A DNA stretch of 64,000 nucleotides from Buxus sempervirens. Its lineage: Eukaryota > Streptophyta > Magnoliopsida > Buxales > Buxaceae. Numbering within the stretch: the stretch's first letter is position 1; each line of letters starts with the position of its first letter. Positions 32,340-43,644 of this stretch are shown here, piece by piece. The translations under genes were made by a program, and so were the position numbers. The stretch is from positions 24,891,536 through 24,955,535 of the forward strand of contig OX387194.1 in the NCBI GenBank assembly GCA_947561395.2, written 5' to 3'. The notes under the pieces were generated by a model. The model was not told where the DNA came from. It made no database searches and saw nothing but the letters and a program-made list of their open reading frames with translations.

Positions 32340-34049
32340 GATCATTCTAATTGGGAAATGAAGAGAGGCCACCTTTGGCTCTCCCTTAGATTGCAAATCC
32401 CTTCAATCACTCTTGAAGTTTTCCCCCTAGTCAGACACTTTGAGCCTTTAATGTTCTTTTCAAGCTAGTACATGTGTTCTACACACCAAACTGGGCATTC
32501 CTAGCCCTAAAAGGACTTGAAAAGGATAGAAAAAGAAAAAGAAAAGAAAAAGAAAAGAAAAGAAGTTGTCAAAAGAAAAAACAAAAAGGCGAGAAAAATG
32601 AGAAGCTTGAGCCCCACAACAAGAAATAATACATAAATAAGCCAGGATGTAAGTCCCAACAGCAATAAAAGGGTAGGACACTGTGCAAACCCAGAATGTT
32701 AAAGCCTTTTGAGCCATTTACCTTCTTCTCATAACCCAGACCAAGCCTACGCTTCATCCCATTTCCAAGACCTCTCAGATCCCAAAAAAGAACAATCTTG
32801 AGCAAAATAGTCGAATCTGCGTCTATTGGTGATGACAGAATTTGGCATTCCCAGAAAGACTAAACACAGTGAAAACCCAAAAAAAAGGGCGTTGTGTGCA
32901 AAAAGGGGTCAGTCATGGCTAAAAAATAAAATGGTCATGTCCCGATTGGGCAAAAGAAGGAATGCAGAAATAGAATGAGCAAAGCACTGGGCAAAAGAAA
33001 GAAAAGTGATCCGGAAGGGCCCCGACTGGCAATCAGCGTCAAAGTCAGGATTTCACAAAGGCATGTGATGACAATGTTACTGAAAATACCAAGCACACCA
33101 AGTCCCGTCTGGTCTAAGGACTAATCCTTTTAATAAGTGCAGGCACAAGCACACACTAACACGTCTGTGTTTTTCTGTAATTGTTTTGCTTAACTATTTT
33201 GGTTCCCCAATGATGCTGCTAACCCTGAGAGATGAGTTCATTACCGTAATGAGAGCCATCTCTGGCTATGATGATTAAAAGGCTCAAAAGGAATCAAAGA
33301 AAAATGAGCCTTGCATGCATTCCCCAACAGGTCAATAACTAATATTCTATTTCTCTTTCCTTCACAGGTATAGGCAGGGGAAGAAGCGAACGTGGAGCAA
33401 AAACAAAAAGTAGATCCCGAAGGACAAAGTAGGTACCCGCTCTCCCAATCCCCATTGGAGTGCACATACTAACGGAAGATGGTATCCCTGAAAAGAACAA
33501 GGATTCCCCTAGGTCCCTAGCAGAATTCCATGAACAATGGGGATGGAGCCTAAGCAAATAGGAGACGACCGAAGTAGCACCCAAAGCTCAAAGTAGGTGT
33601 ATGCCACTATCCCATTAATCCTAGTGGAGCCTCAAACCTAAGAGAAGCGTCAAATTAAATCCCCACGGAGTTGGCTGACTAGATGAGTGCTACGTCGTGA
33701 GGTTGCACAAATAAGGAAAATACTCCCACCAATCCCGAGCGAAGTTTCAAATCCAGGAGAAGTGTCCATCATCAAACCATATCCCCAGTGGAGCTACTTG
33801 CCTCAGAAGAATGTCATGCCACGAGTTGCATAAGAGCTCCTCAAATCCCCAACAAAGTTCGCAGCAAGAACCTCGACAAGTGTGCTCAACTCACACCCAA
33901 CATGAAGAAGCAGGTTGTATGATAAGAAAGATGATAGAGGCTCCCCATTAAACCCCAATGGAGTCAATCCAAATTGAGAAACCTCTACCCCATCATAAAG
34001 GGGCTAACAAAAGATCTCTCCAAGCACTGGCCTCTGCAAAGACAGAAAG
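32340..34049 (+). other. Element A 3' UTR, left part
   Basis: Non-coding and homologous to 26291-27900. It has an A/G-rich run at 32520-32600, then AAGCCTACGCTTCATCCC-like text near 32745 and the anti-PBS series from 33447. It is broken off at about 34049 by a minus-strand LTR that lacks its own terminal bases, so some sequence was lost at this junction. Confidence 0.8.
33447..33966 (+). repeat. Anti-PBS motif series in element A
   Basis: Eight copies 40-100 bp apart: 33447 AATCCCCATTGGAGTGC, 33513 GTCCCTAGCAGAATTCC, 33617 AATCCTAGTGGAGCCTC, 33658 AATCCCCACGGAGTTGG, 33731 AATCCCGAGCGAAGTTTC, 33781 ATCCCCAGTGGAGCT, 33844 AATCCCCAACAAAGTTCGC, 33950 AACCCCAATGGAGTCAA. Same motif as in the 19-kb element, with different spacing and flanks. 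Confidence 0.75.
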
Positions 34050-34999
34050 AAGCGATGAACCCTTCAAGACCTGGGTGCCTAGGTTTATCTAGTAGGCGGT
34101 CTACGGCTTGAGATTCTAAGGTAGGGTCTCGGTTACGGTCCAAGGAAGTCCATAGACACCCCAGTCCGCCCCGTCAAATGACGGGTCCCACGGGTTTCCT
34201 GGTTTGAGTCAACTTGGTCTTGGTCTATCTCACCCGATTCCTAATCCGATATGCAATATTTGGTTAAGTCTTGGTTGGGACCGCCTGATTGGTGTGGGTC
34301 CCTTTGATTTGATTTTATCTTTCTATTCCAAGTGATTTGGGTCTGGTGTGTGGGACTCGTTGGAAGGCCCATAAGATGCCAATTTGGGCTTTAGTGAAAG
34401 CCCATGTCCCGTTTGGGGTTACGTTGGATAACCCCTTTCGGTTTTAGTTGGTTTAGTTGATTTTATTTAAGGTTTGATCCCGAAAAGTTTAAGATTTATG
34501 ATTGTTTGGCCTGAATGGTCTGTGGGCCCCCAGAGGTTGCCAAGTGTTTTGATTTATCTTGATTCATTTGTGCCAAAGTGGGCTAGGCATGGGCTTTGGG
34601 CCCATTACCTAGGTTTGGGCTTGAAAGCCCAAGGAAATTTAGGGTCGGGACCAATGGATCCCGTCCTTTGGTTTGTGGGTTTCCCATGAAGTGAGCTGGT
34701 CCCGATAGGCCCAAGCCCATGGTTACGGCCAAACCACCTAGACTAACCAGCATGCTTTGATTTGGGCTTTTTGGTGGGCATCGAATGGTATGGCCCATTA
34801 TACTTATTTAATTGTCTTTCTTAAATTCAAATGAGTTAGTTGGACTGGGTGGGCCCCGTTGTAAGGCCTACGGTTCTCAAGCTGGACCCGTTGGGTCCAA
34901 GGCCCATTCTGGGTCTCGGGTTGACCCGAAACCCTATTGGGTTAATTGGTTCATTAAAAAATGATTGGAAATGGGCTAAGGGGCTAAAAACCCTAAAAT

Positions 35000-35081
35000 T
35001 AGGGTTTACAAGGTATAACCGAAATTAAATTTCGGTCATACTGTCTTTTCCTGCATAACCGAAATCCAATTTCGGTTATGC
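35000..35081 (-). repeat. LTR hairpin pair with ATAACCGAAAT arms
   Basis: 35053-35081 is a perfect 13-bp inverted repeat with arms GCATAACCGAAAT/ATTTCGGTTATGC and a 3-nt loop. The preceding one (about 35012-35040) has one mismatch. The same motif recurs upstream of the TATA box at 39230-39480. Confidence 0.87.
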
Positions 35082-35766
35082 ATAGAATGATGTTTGCCCG
35101 AACTGAGTTTTCGGGCAAACACAGAAAACCAAAATTTTGCCTAATTTCAAAGGGATTGGATTTCTAGGGGTTTTGGGAGTGGCGTGTAAAACCTCGAATT
35201 TTCACATAATAAATAATTAAATAATAAATGAAAGAAAATATGAATTTAAGTCCTAGATAAAATAAAAAGTGAAGATTTAGATGATGAGTAATTCAAATAA
35301 GTAGTAAGTTGTAAATAAAGAAGAAATTTTAAGGAAACTAGCCTAAAAAGGGTATTTTGGTAATTTTCAGAAAAGTGCAATTTATTAAATAAATCATTAA
35401 GGGATAATTAAGATTATGAAATAGAAGAAAATAATTTATCTAGACAAGTTAGAAATTAAAAAGAAGTAATTAGAGCATAAAAGAGGAAAAGGGGTAATTA
35501 TGAGATTTCGAGTCTTAATTGGGAGGAAAAGCAACCAATTTGGGTTTTAGGTGATATTTAGGATTTAAGAGAGTGTTAGGCACAAAATTAGGATGTAAGG
35601 AGTGTTTAGATAATAAGAAACTTAATTAGTATTGTTTAAGTAGAAAAATAGAAGGCGGAGAAAAAGTAGGAATTAATTAGAAAGAGTTAGACTGTAATTA
35701 GACCTTGGTTGGGTTAGTCCAATTAAAGGAGCCTATTAGGGTTGGTTTAGGACTTCTAAAGCCAAG

Positions 35767-35774
35767 TATAAATA
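35767..35774 (+). promoter_or_regulatory. TATA box of the unrelated LTR
   Basis: TATAAATA in AAGTATAAATAGGAG, 580 bp into the LTR, followed by a purine-rich leader. Position and context are typical of an LTR promoter. Confidence 0.65.
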
Positions 35775-36984
35775 GGAGAGTAAGGTGAGACAAGAGGGAA
35801 TTTTCGTGGGTTTTATAATGAGAGAAAAGAGGGAGAGAAAGGAAGAAGAAGGTTGCTGGAGATGTCCAACCAGTCTCCATCAAATCACGATCGGGGAAAA
35901 TCCGTATGGTGGATCGCCTTCAAATTTTGAGGTTTTGTTCATGACTGATGGATCTACAATGTGAACGGTGGAGATTTGAATTGGAAAACTCTAGGTTGGT
36001 GCATTTGGGAGCAGAAGTTGGGTTCAAAATTAGAAACTTCAATGGAAGATGGATTTTTAGCGTATGAGGCAAGTAGTAACCCTTGAAAACTGGAGGAATT
36101 GCATGGTTTTGATTTCTGTGATTTATTATGGTTTATTTTGATTAGCCAGAAAGGATTTTACATGGAATTGTATGGTTTATATTTTAGAGTTTTGTGTTCT
36201 TGAAGGATTTGCCAAAGTAATGAATAAATCTTGGTTTGATCATGTAAATATGCATGGGATGTTTTTTTTATTGATGCAAATTAATCTAGAGGGCTTTAGA
36301 TATGATTTAGAATGTTAAGGGATCAATTTAGACCAATGGAACTCAAATCAAAAGCCTAAAAATCCGAAATTTGAAAATCTGGAAATTTTAACTAAAAATT
36401 TGTACGAGCGCCTAGGACCGCCTAGGATCGCCTAGACAGCAGACGTAGACGCTCTATGCAGTAAATTCAGATTTATTGTATTTTTTTAATCCAAATAAAT
36501 TTCTAATAATTTTTCCAGTATCTTAACTATTCTAACATCTTTATAAAGGCCTAATTGGGGTATGGAAATTATAAAAATTAAAGTTAATAAACATCCACAA
36601 AATTAAAGTCTTAATGGTAGGATAGTGTATGTAAAGGACTAAATGATGGGGAATAATGATAGGACAAATACTAATTGGTAATTATGAATTAAAATCATCT
36701 TCTAAACTATAATTTAGGTCTGTAGAATATGCTGGAAATTATAAATACAGAAAATTGAAATAAATACTATCTCAGGTGTTAATATGGGAACTTGGATTAT
36801 AATAAGGGGATTAATAAGGAAAACTCTAAGCAAGACTTGAATTACTTTGGTTTGTGCTTTAAATATGAATACTGATTTTCTGGAAATTACTTTAATTCTG
36901 ATTTAAATATAAATCAATGGAATTTATGTTCAGGAGCTTTATTTTGAACTGTGGATTAAATGCCATGATGGCAATAAGAGATTT

Positions 36985-37460
36985 GTACCATCTGCGGATG
37001 AGATATGTGACCACTTGCGGGTGAGATGTGTAACTCCTGCGGGAGAAACCTCTTGAGGGGGAGATGTAATCTTGTTTGGATTGCATCCCACATGAGAGAT
37101 GTGTGACCACCTGTGGGTGAGATAAGACCTCCTGTTGGGGGAAATGTAATCCTGATTGGATTGCATCCCACAGGGGAGATATGTGACCTCCTGCGGGAGA
37201 GATGTGACCTCTTGTGGGGGAGATGTAATCAGGATGTGATTGCATCCTACAAGAGAGATATGTGATTACCACCTGCGGGTGAGATGTGTAACTCCTGTGG
37301 GAGAAACCTCTTGTGGGGGAGATGTAATCATGATGTGATTGCATCCCACAAGGGAGATGTGTGTGTTACCACCTGGGGTGAGATGTGTTAGCTCTTGCAG
37401 GAGGAACCTCATGTAGGGGAGATGTGAGTACTACGTGTTTGCATCCTACATGGGAGAATG
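36985..37460. repeat. Irregular repeats with TGCG/TGTG-loop hairpins
   Basis: Roughly 30-bp modules alternating hairpin-like cores with GAGATGTG and GATGTAATC spacers. Cores: CTCC-TGCG-GGAG (37034-37045), CACC-TGTG-GGTG (37108-37119), ACC-TGCG-GGT (37271-37280), CTCT-TGCA-GGAG (near 37392). A related, inverted array occurs at 62665-63095. Confidence 0.85.
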
Positions 37461-39215
37461 TTACTATCAAATTGTGAGATGGACCATTAATTATGAATAC
37501 ATGTTTTATCGCTAATCTTCAGTTTAATCTATCGATAACATCTTTTTACTAGTATTTACGTATGATGGCATATCCTATTGCTTTATTTGGAATTGGCCAT
37601 GTTGATTTGAATTCATCGCCTTACCGTTGATTAATCGTATACCTCACGACTATTTGCCTAAATGAGACTGTTTACTTGCATGCACCTACTACTTGCTGAG
37701 ATGTAAATCTCACTCTGTTTTCCCTTATTTTTCAGGTTTGCTTGGAGAGATCGTGAGGATGGGGTTTTAATTTGATGGGTAGAATTGTAATTGATATTAA
37801 TATCACATGTTGATTAAACAAATGTTATTGTAAACTGAATTAATTAAATTGAATAAAGAATTGTTTTATTTCCCACCAGAACTCTGATGTAATTAATTAG
37901 TTTTAAAAATTATTGTGAATATTAGTGTGTATCTGACCCCAGCTTCGTGGTAACACCTCGGGTTTAGTTGTTGAACCGGACTTGGGTTGTTACAGTAGCG
38001 AACCGGGTTCGAGTTGGGTGCTGGTTTGCACTGACCCGGGTTCGGGGCGTTACATGGCGGCCCACAGTGGTTCAGGCAAGGGGGAGAGAGCCTCATTTGG
38101 CTCTCTCTTTGGATTTTTTGGAAACCAAAGAGAGGGGGGGTGAGGCTAGGGGCCTCCCCCCTTCTTCTTGAGTTGTCACTCAAGGAACAGAACAGGGACC
38201 TGAGGTGTCCCTGTTCGTGGGTTCAACGCACCCTCTCCTCTCCTTGGGGGAGCAAGAGAAGTAGCCCGAGAGGCCATCATGCGGGTCTACGGCCAAACCA
38301 TGCAAACCATCCAATAAATTGACAACAAAACAGTGAAAAGACATATAAATAGGCCATTGAAAATGAAAGTGTGGCGTGCTTATTCTTGCGGGAGTGGAAT
38401 AAAGAGAATAGCCTAACATGCTATCTAAGGTGTACATGCATGTGCATATCATGTTTGTGCTCATGTGCTAAGGAAATCATCAAATCAGCATATAAAGAAT
38501 CATGATGCCTACATGGAGCACGCGTAAAAGACAAAACACCTAAGCATCTTAGAAGAAGATCGCAAAGTAAACCGGCAAATACCTCAAAGATCACTACAGA
38601 AGGGATTTTTTGGGGGACTTAAGGATACAATGGACTTAATGAGAGATAGGGAGAACATGCTCTCCCTTTATCAAATAAGACAGAGCAAGGTTAGGCATGA
38701 AGAGGAGGCCTTAAAAAGTGACATGGGTGAGGCTACATCATCTCTCCTCCCTACATCTTCAGGCTTGGACACCTTCCCTTACCGTGGGAGTTCTTTTAGT
38801 TGAAGGGAAGGAGGAAATGAGGGAGGAAACAAACCGCAACAAAAGGAAACAACATGCACATGGTGTAAAAGTAACAAAAATGCTCACAAACATCCCATTT
38901 TTATATATGTTTAATAAAACACAGTGGGGAGTCTTACGTTGGGGTTGGAAAGCCTCCCTGGATGGTGTTGACCTCCCTTGACGGCAAAACAGTGGCTAGG
39001 GTACCTCCTCTTGGTGCCAAAGAACTCCTCCAAGTCTCCTTGAGCAAAAGTGGAGGATGGAAGTAGGAAGGGTTTGAATGTATTTTGGAAGGGGTTTCAA
39101 GGCTTGGGAGTGAGTGAGGGTGTGCAAGGAGGAGGGACGAGTAGGGTAGAGGAGAGGGGGGAGAGCTCCAAGTGAAAAATCAGCCAACCATTTTGCAAAT
39201 GAGCTGCTGAAGCTC

Positions 39216-39222
39216 TTTTATA
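39216..39222 (-). promoter_or_regulatory. LTR TATA box (minus)
   Basis: Plus-strand TTTTATA, that is TATAAAA in LTR sense (GTCTATAAAAGAGC). It directly follows the palindrome block 39230-39480. Confidence 0.7.
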
Positions 39223-39229
39223 GACGAAA

Positions 39230-39480
39230 AAAGAATAACCGGAATACAAATGAAGAGAAACTAGTATAACCGGAATTCAATTCCGGTTATACTAAGTTTA
39301 TATGTAACCAAAATAAAATTCTGGTTACGCCCTTTTCCGACATACAATCATGAAAAATCCGAGATCTTGTCGGGAAATTTGTCAGAAAAATCTAGATTTT
39401 TACTTTATGAACCGAAATTGGATTTTGGTTATACACATTTTGTGTATAACTGAAAATTAATTTCGGTTATTCTTAGATTT
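39230..39480 (-). repeat. Palindrome cluster upstream of TATA
   Basis: 39262-39294 is a perfect 14-bp inverted repeat with arms TAGTATAACCGGAA/TTCCGGTTATACTA. Further ATAACCGGAAT, GTAACC and AACCGAAATT half-sites run to 39480. Matches the downstream pair at 35000-35081 of the same LTR. Confidence 0.87.
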
Positions 39481-40056
39481 TCCCTGATTTGCCCTTGAGA
39501 TATTATCTTGATCTCTTGATTATTTACGGATTTTCCCTTGGATATTTACAGATTCGTCCCTGAGATTTTTCAGCATTTTGGATATTTGCGGATTAATCCC
39601 TGAGATATTTTCAGTATTTTTGATATTTATGGATTCATGCCTGAGATATTTTTCTGCTCTTTTGCCACGTGTGCAGTTTCTGGCATTGCTGTCCAGAAAC
39701 TTCAACTGCTCATATCTTCTTCATTTGGACTCCGATTTTGGCAAACTCAGTTGCGTTAGAACCGTATCGGAGTCCTCTATCCATTGGGATAGGGTTAAGT
39801 AGATGATATGGGATTTAGTAGAAAGTCAATTTCTACTCCCCTTCAAGTTTGACCGGCTCATATCTTCTTCATCCGGACCCCGATCTGAGCAAACTCAGTT
39901 GCGTTAGAATCGTGTCGGAATTTCCTAATCATTGGGAAGAAGTATGGCGATGGATTTGCACTTGATCAAAAGGCCAATTTTTGTTCCTTAGGGTTTTGAG
40001 GTGTTTTGCTGTCTTTTAGCGCATTTTTTGGTTTGATCAAAATTTGGGTGCTTACA

Positions 40057-40537
40057 GCGTGCATGACCCCCCAAGATGACGAATAGCAGTAAGAGAGCCT
40101 CCTCCCATCCTCTTCTTCCTCCTACCTTCGTCTCCACTACCAATTTTTGGTTAGCCTTAAAAAAAATAAGTCTTTAAGTCTGAAAAAAGCAGAAGAAATT
40201 AAAACAAAAATCACCTAAAAACTTTAATGGAACTAACAAGAAGAAAGAACATTGTTGAGCATCTTGCATCAACGTCGAAACAGGATTGTGAGCTCAAGTC
40301 CAATCTTATCTCTTTTCAAAAACATAAACTAAAAGCTGAGGACCGCTCCACAAAAAAAACCGAAGACATGAAGGGTATGGAGGCTCTGAATCCAGGAAAT
40401 AGGTATGCCGATTGACACTTCCCCTTTCATGGAAATCACAAAAGGAATTGAGCTCGTCGACCATGTTGACAGAAATGCAAGGCGCAAAAATAAGGTTCTT
40501 TTTCTTCTTTGCCGTTCATCCCCAAGGTGACTCCGGC
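40057..40537 (+). other. Element A 3' UTR, right part
   Basis: Non-coding. From about 40140 it aligns with 28080-28468 of the 19-kb element (AACTTTAATGGAAC, GAGCTCAAGTCCAATCT, GCCGTTCATCC). It leads into the polypurine tract and continues the tail that was broken at 34049. Confidence 0.85.
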
Positions 40538-40547
40538 AAAGAGGGGC
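40538..40547 (+). promoter_or_regulatory. Polypurine tract of element A
   Basis: AAAGAGGGGC right before the LTR that begins at 40551, in the same context (CTCCGGC before it) as 28469. Confidence 0.82.
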
Positions 40548-41239
40548 AGCTATTAGCACCTCATTTTTGCACCCCCAGAAATAAAAGAATGAAAACCCTA
40601 ACTGAAAAAGTCAAACCCCGAGTGTTCAAAAAGTTGACTTTTGAAATGATATAAATCAAGCACCATACTTCTTCCCATTGAAAAGGAAATTTCGACACCA
40701 TTCCAATGCAATTGAGTTTGCTTAAATCGGAGTCTGGATGAAGAAGTTATGAGCTGGTCAAACTTGGGGGAGCAGAAATTGCCTTTATGCTCGAGCTCAA
40801 TTCAGCTACCCAACTTGATCCTAATAGATAGACTATCTTGCGACGCAACTGAGTTTTCTGGAATTGGAGTCCCGAAGAGGGAGATATAAGCAAAACTGGC
40901 TTCCAGGGAGCAGTTTTGCGCTTCTGGCTAAATCAGAATTTGCGTCCATACTCTAGCTTAGTGGATAGAGAATCTTGACTTGATTCAACCGCCACTAAGT
41001 TTGCTAAAATCGAACATCAGATGAAAATTTTATGGCAAGTCAAAGTCTCAGGAAAACTACCTACGTGGCAAAGAAGCAGAAAATGACAAAACAGATAAAA
41101 ATTGAGTATAAAATAATCATTTTTATAAAGTATCTCGATTTTATACATTTAAAATAAATGAAAAAATCGGATAATATCGAAAAAATTGTCTCAAAATGGA
41201 GTAAAATTTGAAATCCGTGCAATTAACACGTGTGAACCG

Positions 41240-41292
41240 CACAGTATGTCCAGACCAGTATGTGCAGACGTGGCTGGTCTGGACATACTGTG
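41240..41292. repeat. 19-bp perfect inverted repeat upstream of TATA
   Basis: Arms CACAGTATGTCCAGACCAG (41240-41258) and CTGGTCTGGACATACTGTG (41274-41292), spacer 15 nt. Followed by smaller inverted repeats: GTCCGCAC/GTGTGGAC at 41358-41378 and ATCCGCAC/GTGCGGAC near 41386. Confidence 0.92.
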
Positions 41293-41430
41293 TGGATCCG
41301 TCCTTATCCCAAAGGACAGTTGGCAGATTTGCCAGGATTGTGCACATGGAAAATGAGGTCCGCACCTAGTGTGTGGACAAAGCCGATCCGCACACTGGGT
41401 GCGGACGGTGCAGTCAAGACATTTTTGGTC

Positions 41431-41437
41431 TATAAAA
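41431..41437 (+). promoter_or_regulatory. LTR TATA box
   Basis: TATAAAA in GGTCTATAAAAGGGGGG, about 880 bp into the LTR, 10 bp after the end of the palindrome block. Confidence 0.75.
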
Positions 41438-43625
41438 GGGGGGCCCTAGCCCCCATTGCCCAAGGCCGGCCATCCTTTTCATCCCCACCAGCTTGCCTGC
41501 TACAAGTAACATCCCAAGCCATCCCTTTCACTCCAATACCCTATAAAATTTCCTAAAATAGCCCTAAGTCTTCACTTGTTTCTTCTCTTCTTCATATTAT
41601 CCTTTACAAGAGAGCCAAGGGGAAGTCTTTTGAAGCCAAGAGGAGGCTTTCAAGTTGCTGTCAACATCATTTGGAGGACCACAACACTTCAAAAGGAAGA
41701 GGTAATAGCAAGGTGAGCTTCCTACCAACCTTGTATTTGACATATATTAAATTTAAGTTTTTCTGGATATGTTTCCTTTTTAACTATTGTTAATAACTAT
41801 TTCTTATTATTTTTATTCTCACCATTTGTTCCTTCTTTTGCATGCTATGAGAGTCCCCAGGGTAAAGGGGATCCCTCATACAAAAGGTGGGAGGAGTGTT
41901 TCTTTGATAAGGCAAAAAAGAGTCATTTAAGCAAATCATTATTGCTTCTTTATTTGCTGATGTTATTTTAAAGAGGGGTTTGTCCTCTTATTGGAACTGT
42001 TGTACCCCTATAACTTCTCCCTCTTTCCTTTCCTTTAGTTATTATCATTTGTCATTCTCTTGCATGTATGATCATGTCATAAGCTTCTTGTTCTTTTGGT
42101 TTTCCTTAGGGTATATCATCACATATAACTAGCTTTGTACTTATTTTTTTTAGTATATATACAAGCACCACTTGCATGCATGCATGCTCTCATGTAGGTA
42201 TGAATAGGAAGCATGTTTTCGGTTTGTCTTAGTACTTTTGTTTCATTTTTAACATATGTCAAAAGCCTCACTTATAGCATATTTTTACGCACTAATTGAA
42301 CCATGTCACACATACATTTTCATTTGTAGCATATAAAGAAAATGTTTAAGACATATTTAGACTTGGCTTTTATTCATTTTTAAATGTTAGCATGAAACTT
42401 CTCGTTTTAACCCATTAGCACATACTTTTTAGATCACTTCCGGCATTTTCGGCCCATTTTGTAAAGGATGATCGATTCCTTAGATGTCACTCTTCACTTG
42501 CTGTTATTGGGTGCCTCACATCATTATCCCCATGCATGATTACTTCTGTATGTTTAGTTCTTGTATTTGCTCGTTGATTGGTTGAAGGGATATGTGAATG
42601 GTTTAATGAAAGAAGCTTGATTGTGGACAAAAATGAACATCTAAACCACTGTGGGTCTACTCAGAGACCCACAGCAGTTCACGCAGGCCTCTGTGAAGTA
42701 GGCGAACCCATCCCCATGACCATTTTAGCGTTTCTGGGATTTCGGGCCGGAGCCGCATACTCAGGGCGGATCATGCGGTCAGGCCGTGACTGCACAGGGT
42801 CTGCGGACGGCCCTTGTCTGCATAACTTTCTGCGGACAGACCCAATGGACCACCAGATTTCGTTTTCTTGGGTTTAAGCCCGCCTGGACCGACCCGAATA
42901 AGTTTAATGTGAACCATTTGGGCTCTTGAGTCAACCGAAGCCCATTTTTTAGACTTGGGCCCAATAAGGCATTGTGGGCCTTCCAACGGGGCCCACATCC
43001 AATCCGGCCCAAACTAGGGCCCATTTCAATAATGGGCCCTAACGCCATTTGGATAATTACCCATGGGCCACCTCCAAGCCCATTGGGCCTTAAAAGCCTT
43101 AACCCATTAATCAATTTGTATATTTAATTAACCTTTAAACTAAATAACCAAACCCAATAATTAGGGTTACCTAACATAACCCTAGCTGGGACTTGGGCTT
43201 GATTTAGGCCCAACATGGTATCCAATGGGCCTTCCAACAGGGCCCATATCCGACCCACTTCACCAAAAGGTAATAAGATAAAATCAATCAAATTAAAGAG
43301 GACCTACACCTCTGATGGTCCCCACTCAGACTTAATAAGTGCACATGCTAGCTTAGGAAATAAGGGTGAGACTAAGTTGAATTAAACCAGAGAGACCCAG
43401 GGGACCCACTAAACCGGCGAGGCAAACCGGGGTGTATTCGGACTTCCCCGAATCGTAATCGAAAACTTAGCCAGAATCTCTAAAAAGCTGCATACCAATC
43501 AAATTAGACCAGTATAGGTACCCTGGTGTCTACATGCACCCTATCAGGCAGTGACGACTCCTAAATTCCCCGAGGCATGCACTCCCACGTGCGCCTCGCC
43601 TGTGCAAAAACCCATACACATAGCT

Positions 43626-43644
43626 TGGTGACTCTGTTGGGGAC
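43626..43644 (+). promoter_or_regulatory. Primer-binding site of element B
   Basis: TGGTGACTCTGTTGGGGAC, the tRNA-Arg-type PBS with slight divergence, right after the LTR end. Same spacing as at 15982. Confidence 0.82.

Larger units (their letters stand above)
35185..38054 (+). mobile_element. Solo LTR of an unrelated gypsy-like family, TSD TGGCG
   Basis: Begins TGTAAAACCTCGAATTTTC and ends GGGGCGTTACA, with TGGCG on both sides (35180-35184, 38055-38059). AT-rich, with TATAAATA at 35767, a run of CGCCTAGG-type palindromes near 36410, and a hairpin-rich repeat block at 36985-37460. It shares no sequence with the Tat LTRs. The TGTAA...GTTACA ends recall Tekay/Del-type or similar plant Ty3/gypsy LTRs, but without an internal region the family is uncertain. 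It is inserted in the minus-strand LTR 34050-40056. Confidence 0.9.
34050..40056 (-). mobile_element. Truncated LTR in minus orientation, split by another LTR
   Basis: Reads from 40056 leftwards: it starts TGTAAGCACCC, has U3 repeats with CTGAGTT-type units near 39740 and 39890, palindromes 39262-39294, a TATA box at 39222-39216, and GTGGGCC-type motifs near 34850 and 34346. It stops within the U5 block at about 34050 without the expected GCGCACA end. The solo LTR 35185-38054 is inserted in it. It lies within the 3' UTR of element A. No target-site duplication can be shown because one end is missing. Confidence 0.88.
40551..43620 (+). mobile_element. LTR shared by element A (left) and element B (right)
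   Basis: Begins TATTAGCACCTC right after the polypurine tract of A and ends CCCATACACA, four bases from a PBS-like sequence. It therefore acts as 3' LTR for A and as 5' LTR for B. It contains diverged U3 repeats, a 19-bp palindrome (41240-41292), a TATA box at 41431, a CT-rich leader, and GTGGGCC-type motifs near 42976 and 43226. About 97 percent similar by eye to 47871-48832 over the shared part. Confidence 0.88.

Noticed and set aside
42578-42877. 99-residue frame in the shared LTR
   Set aside because: Spans hairpin and R/U5 sequence; not kept in the sister LTR copy at 47871-48832.
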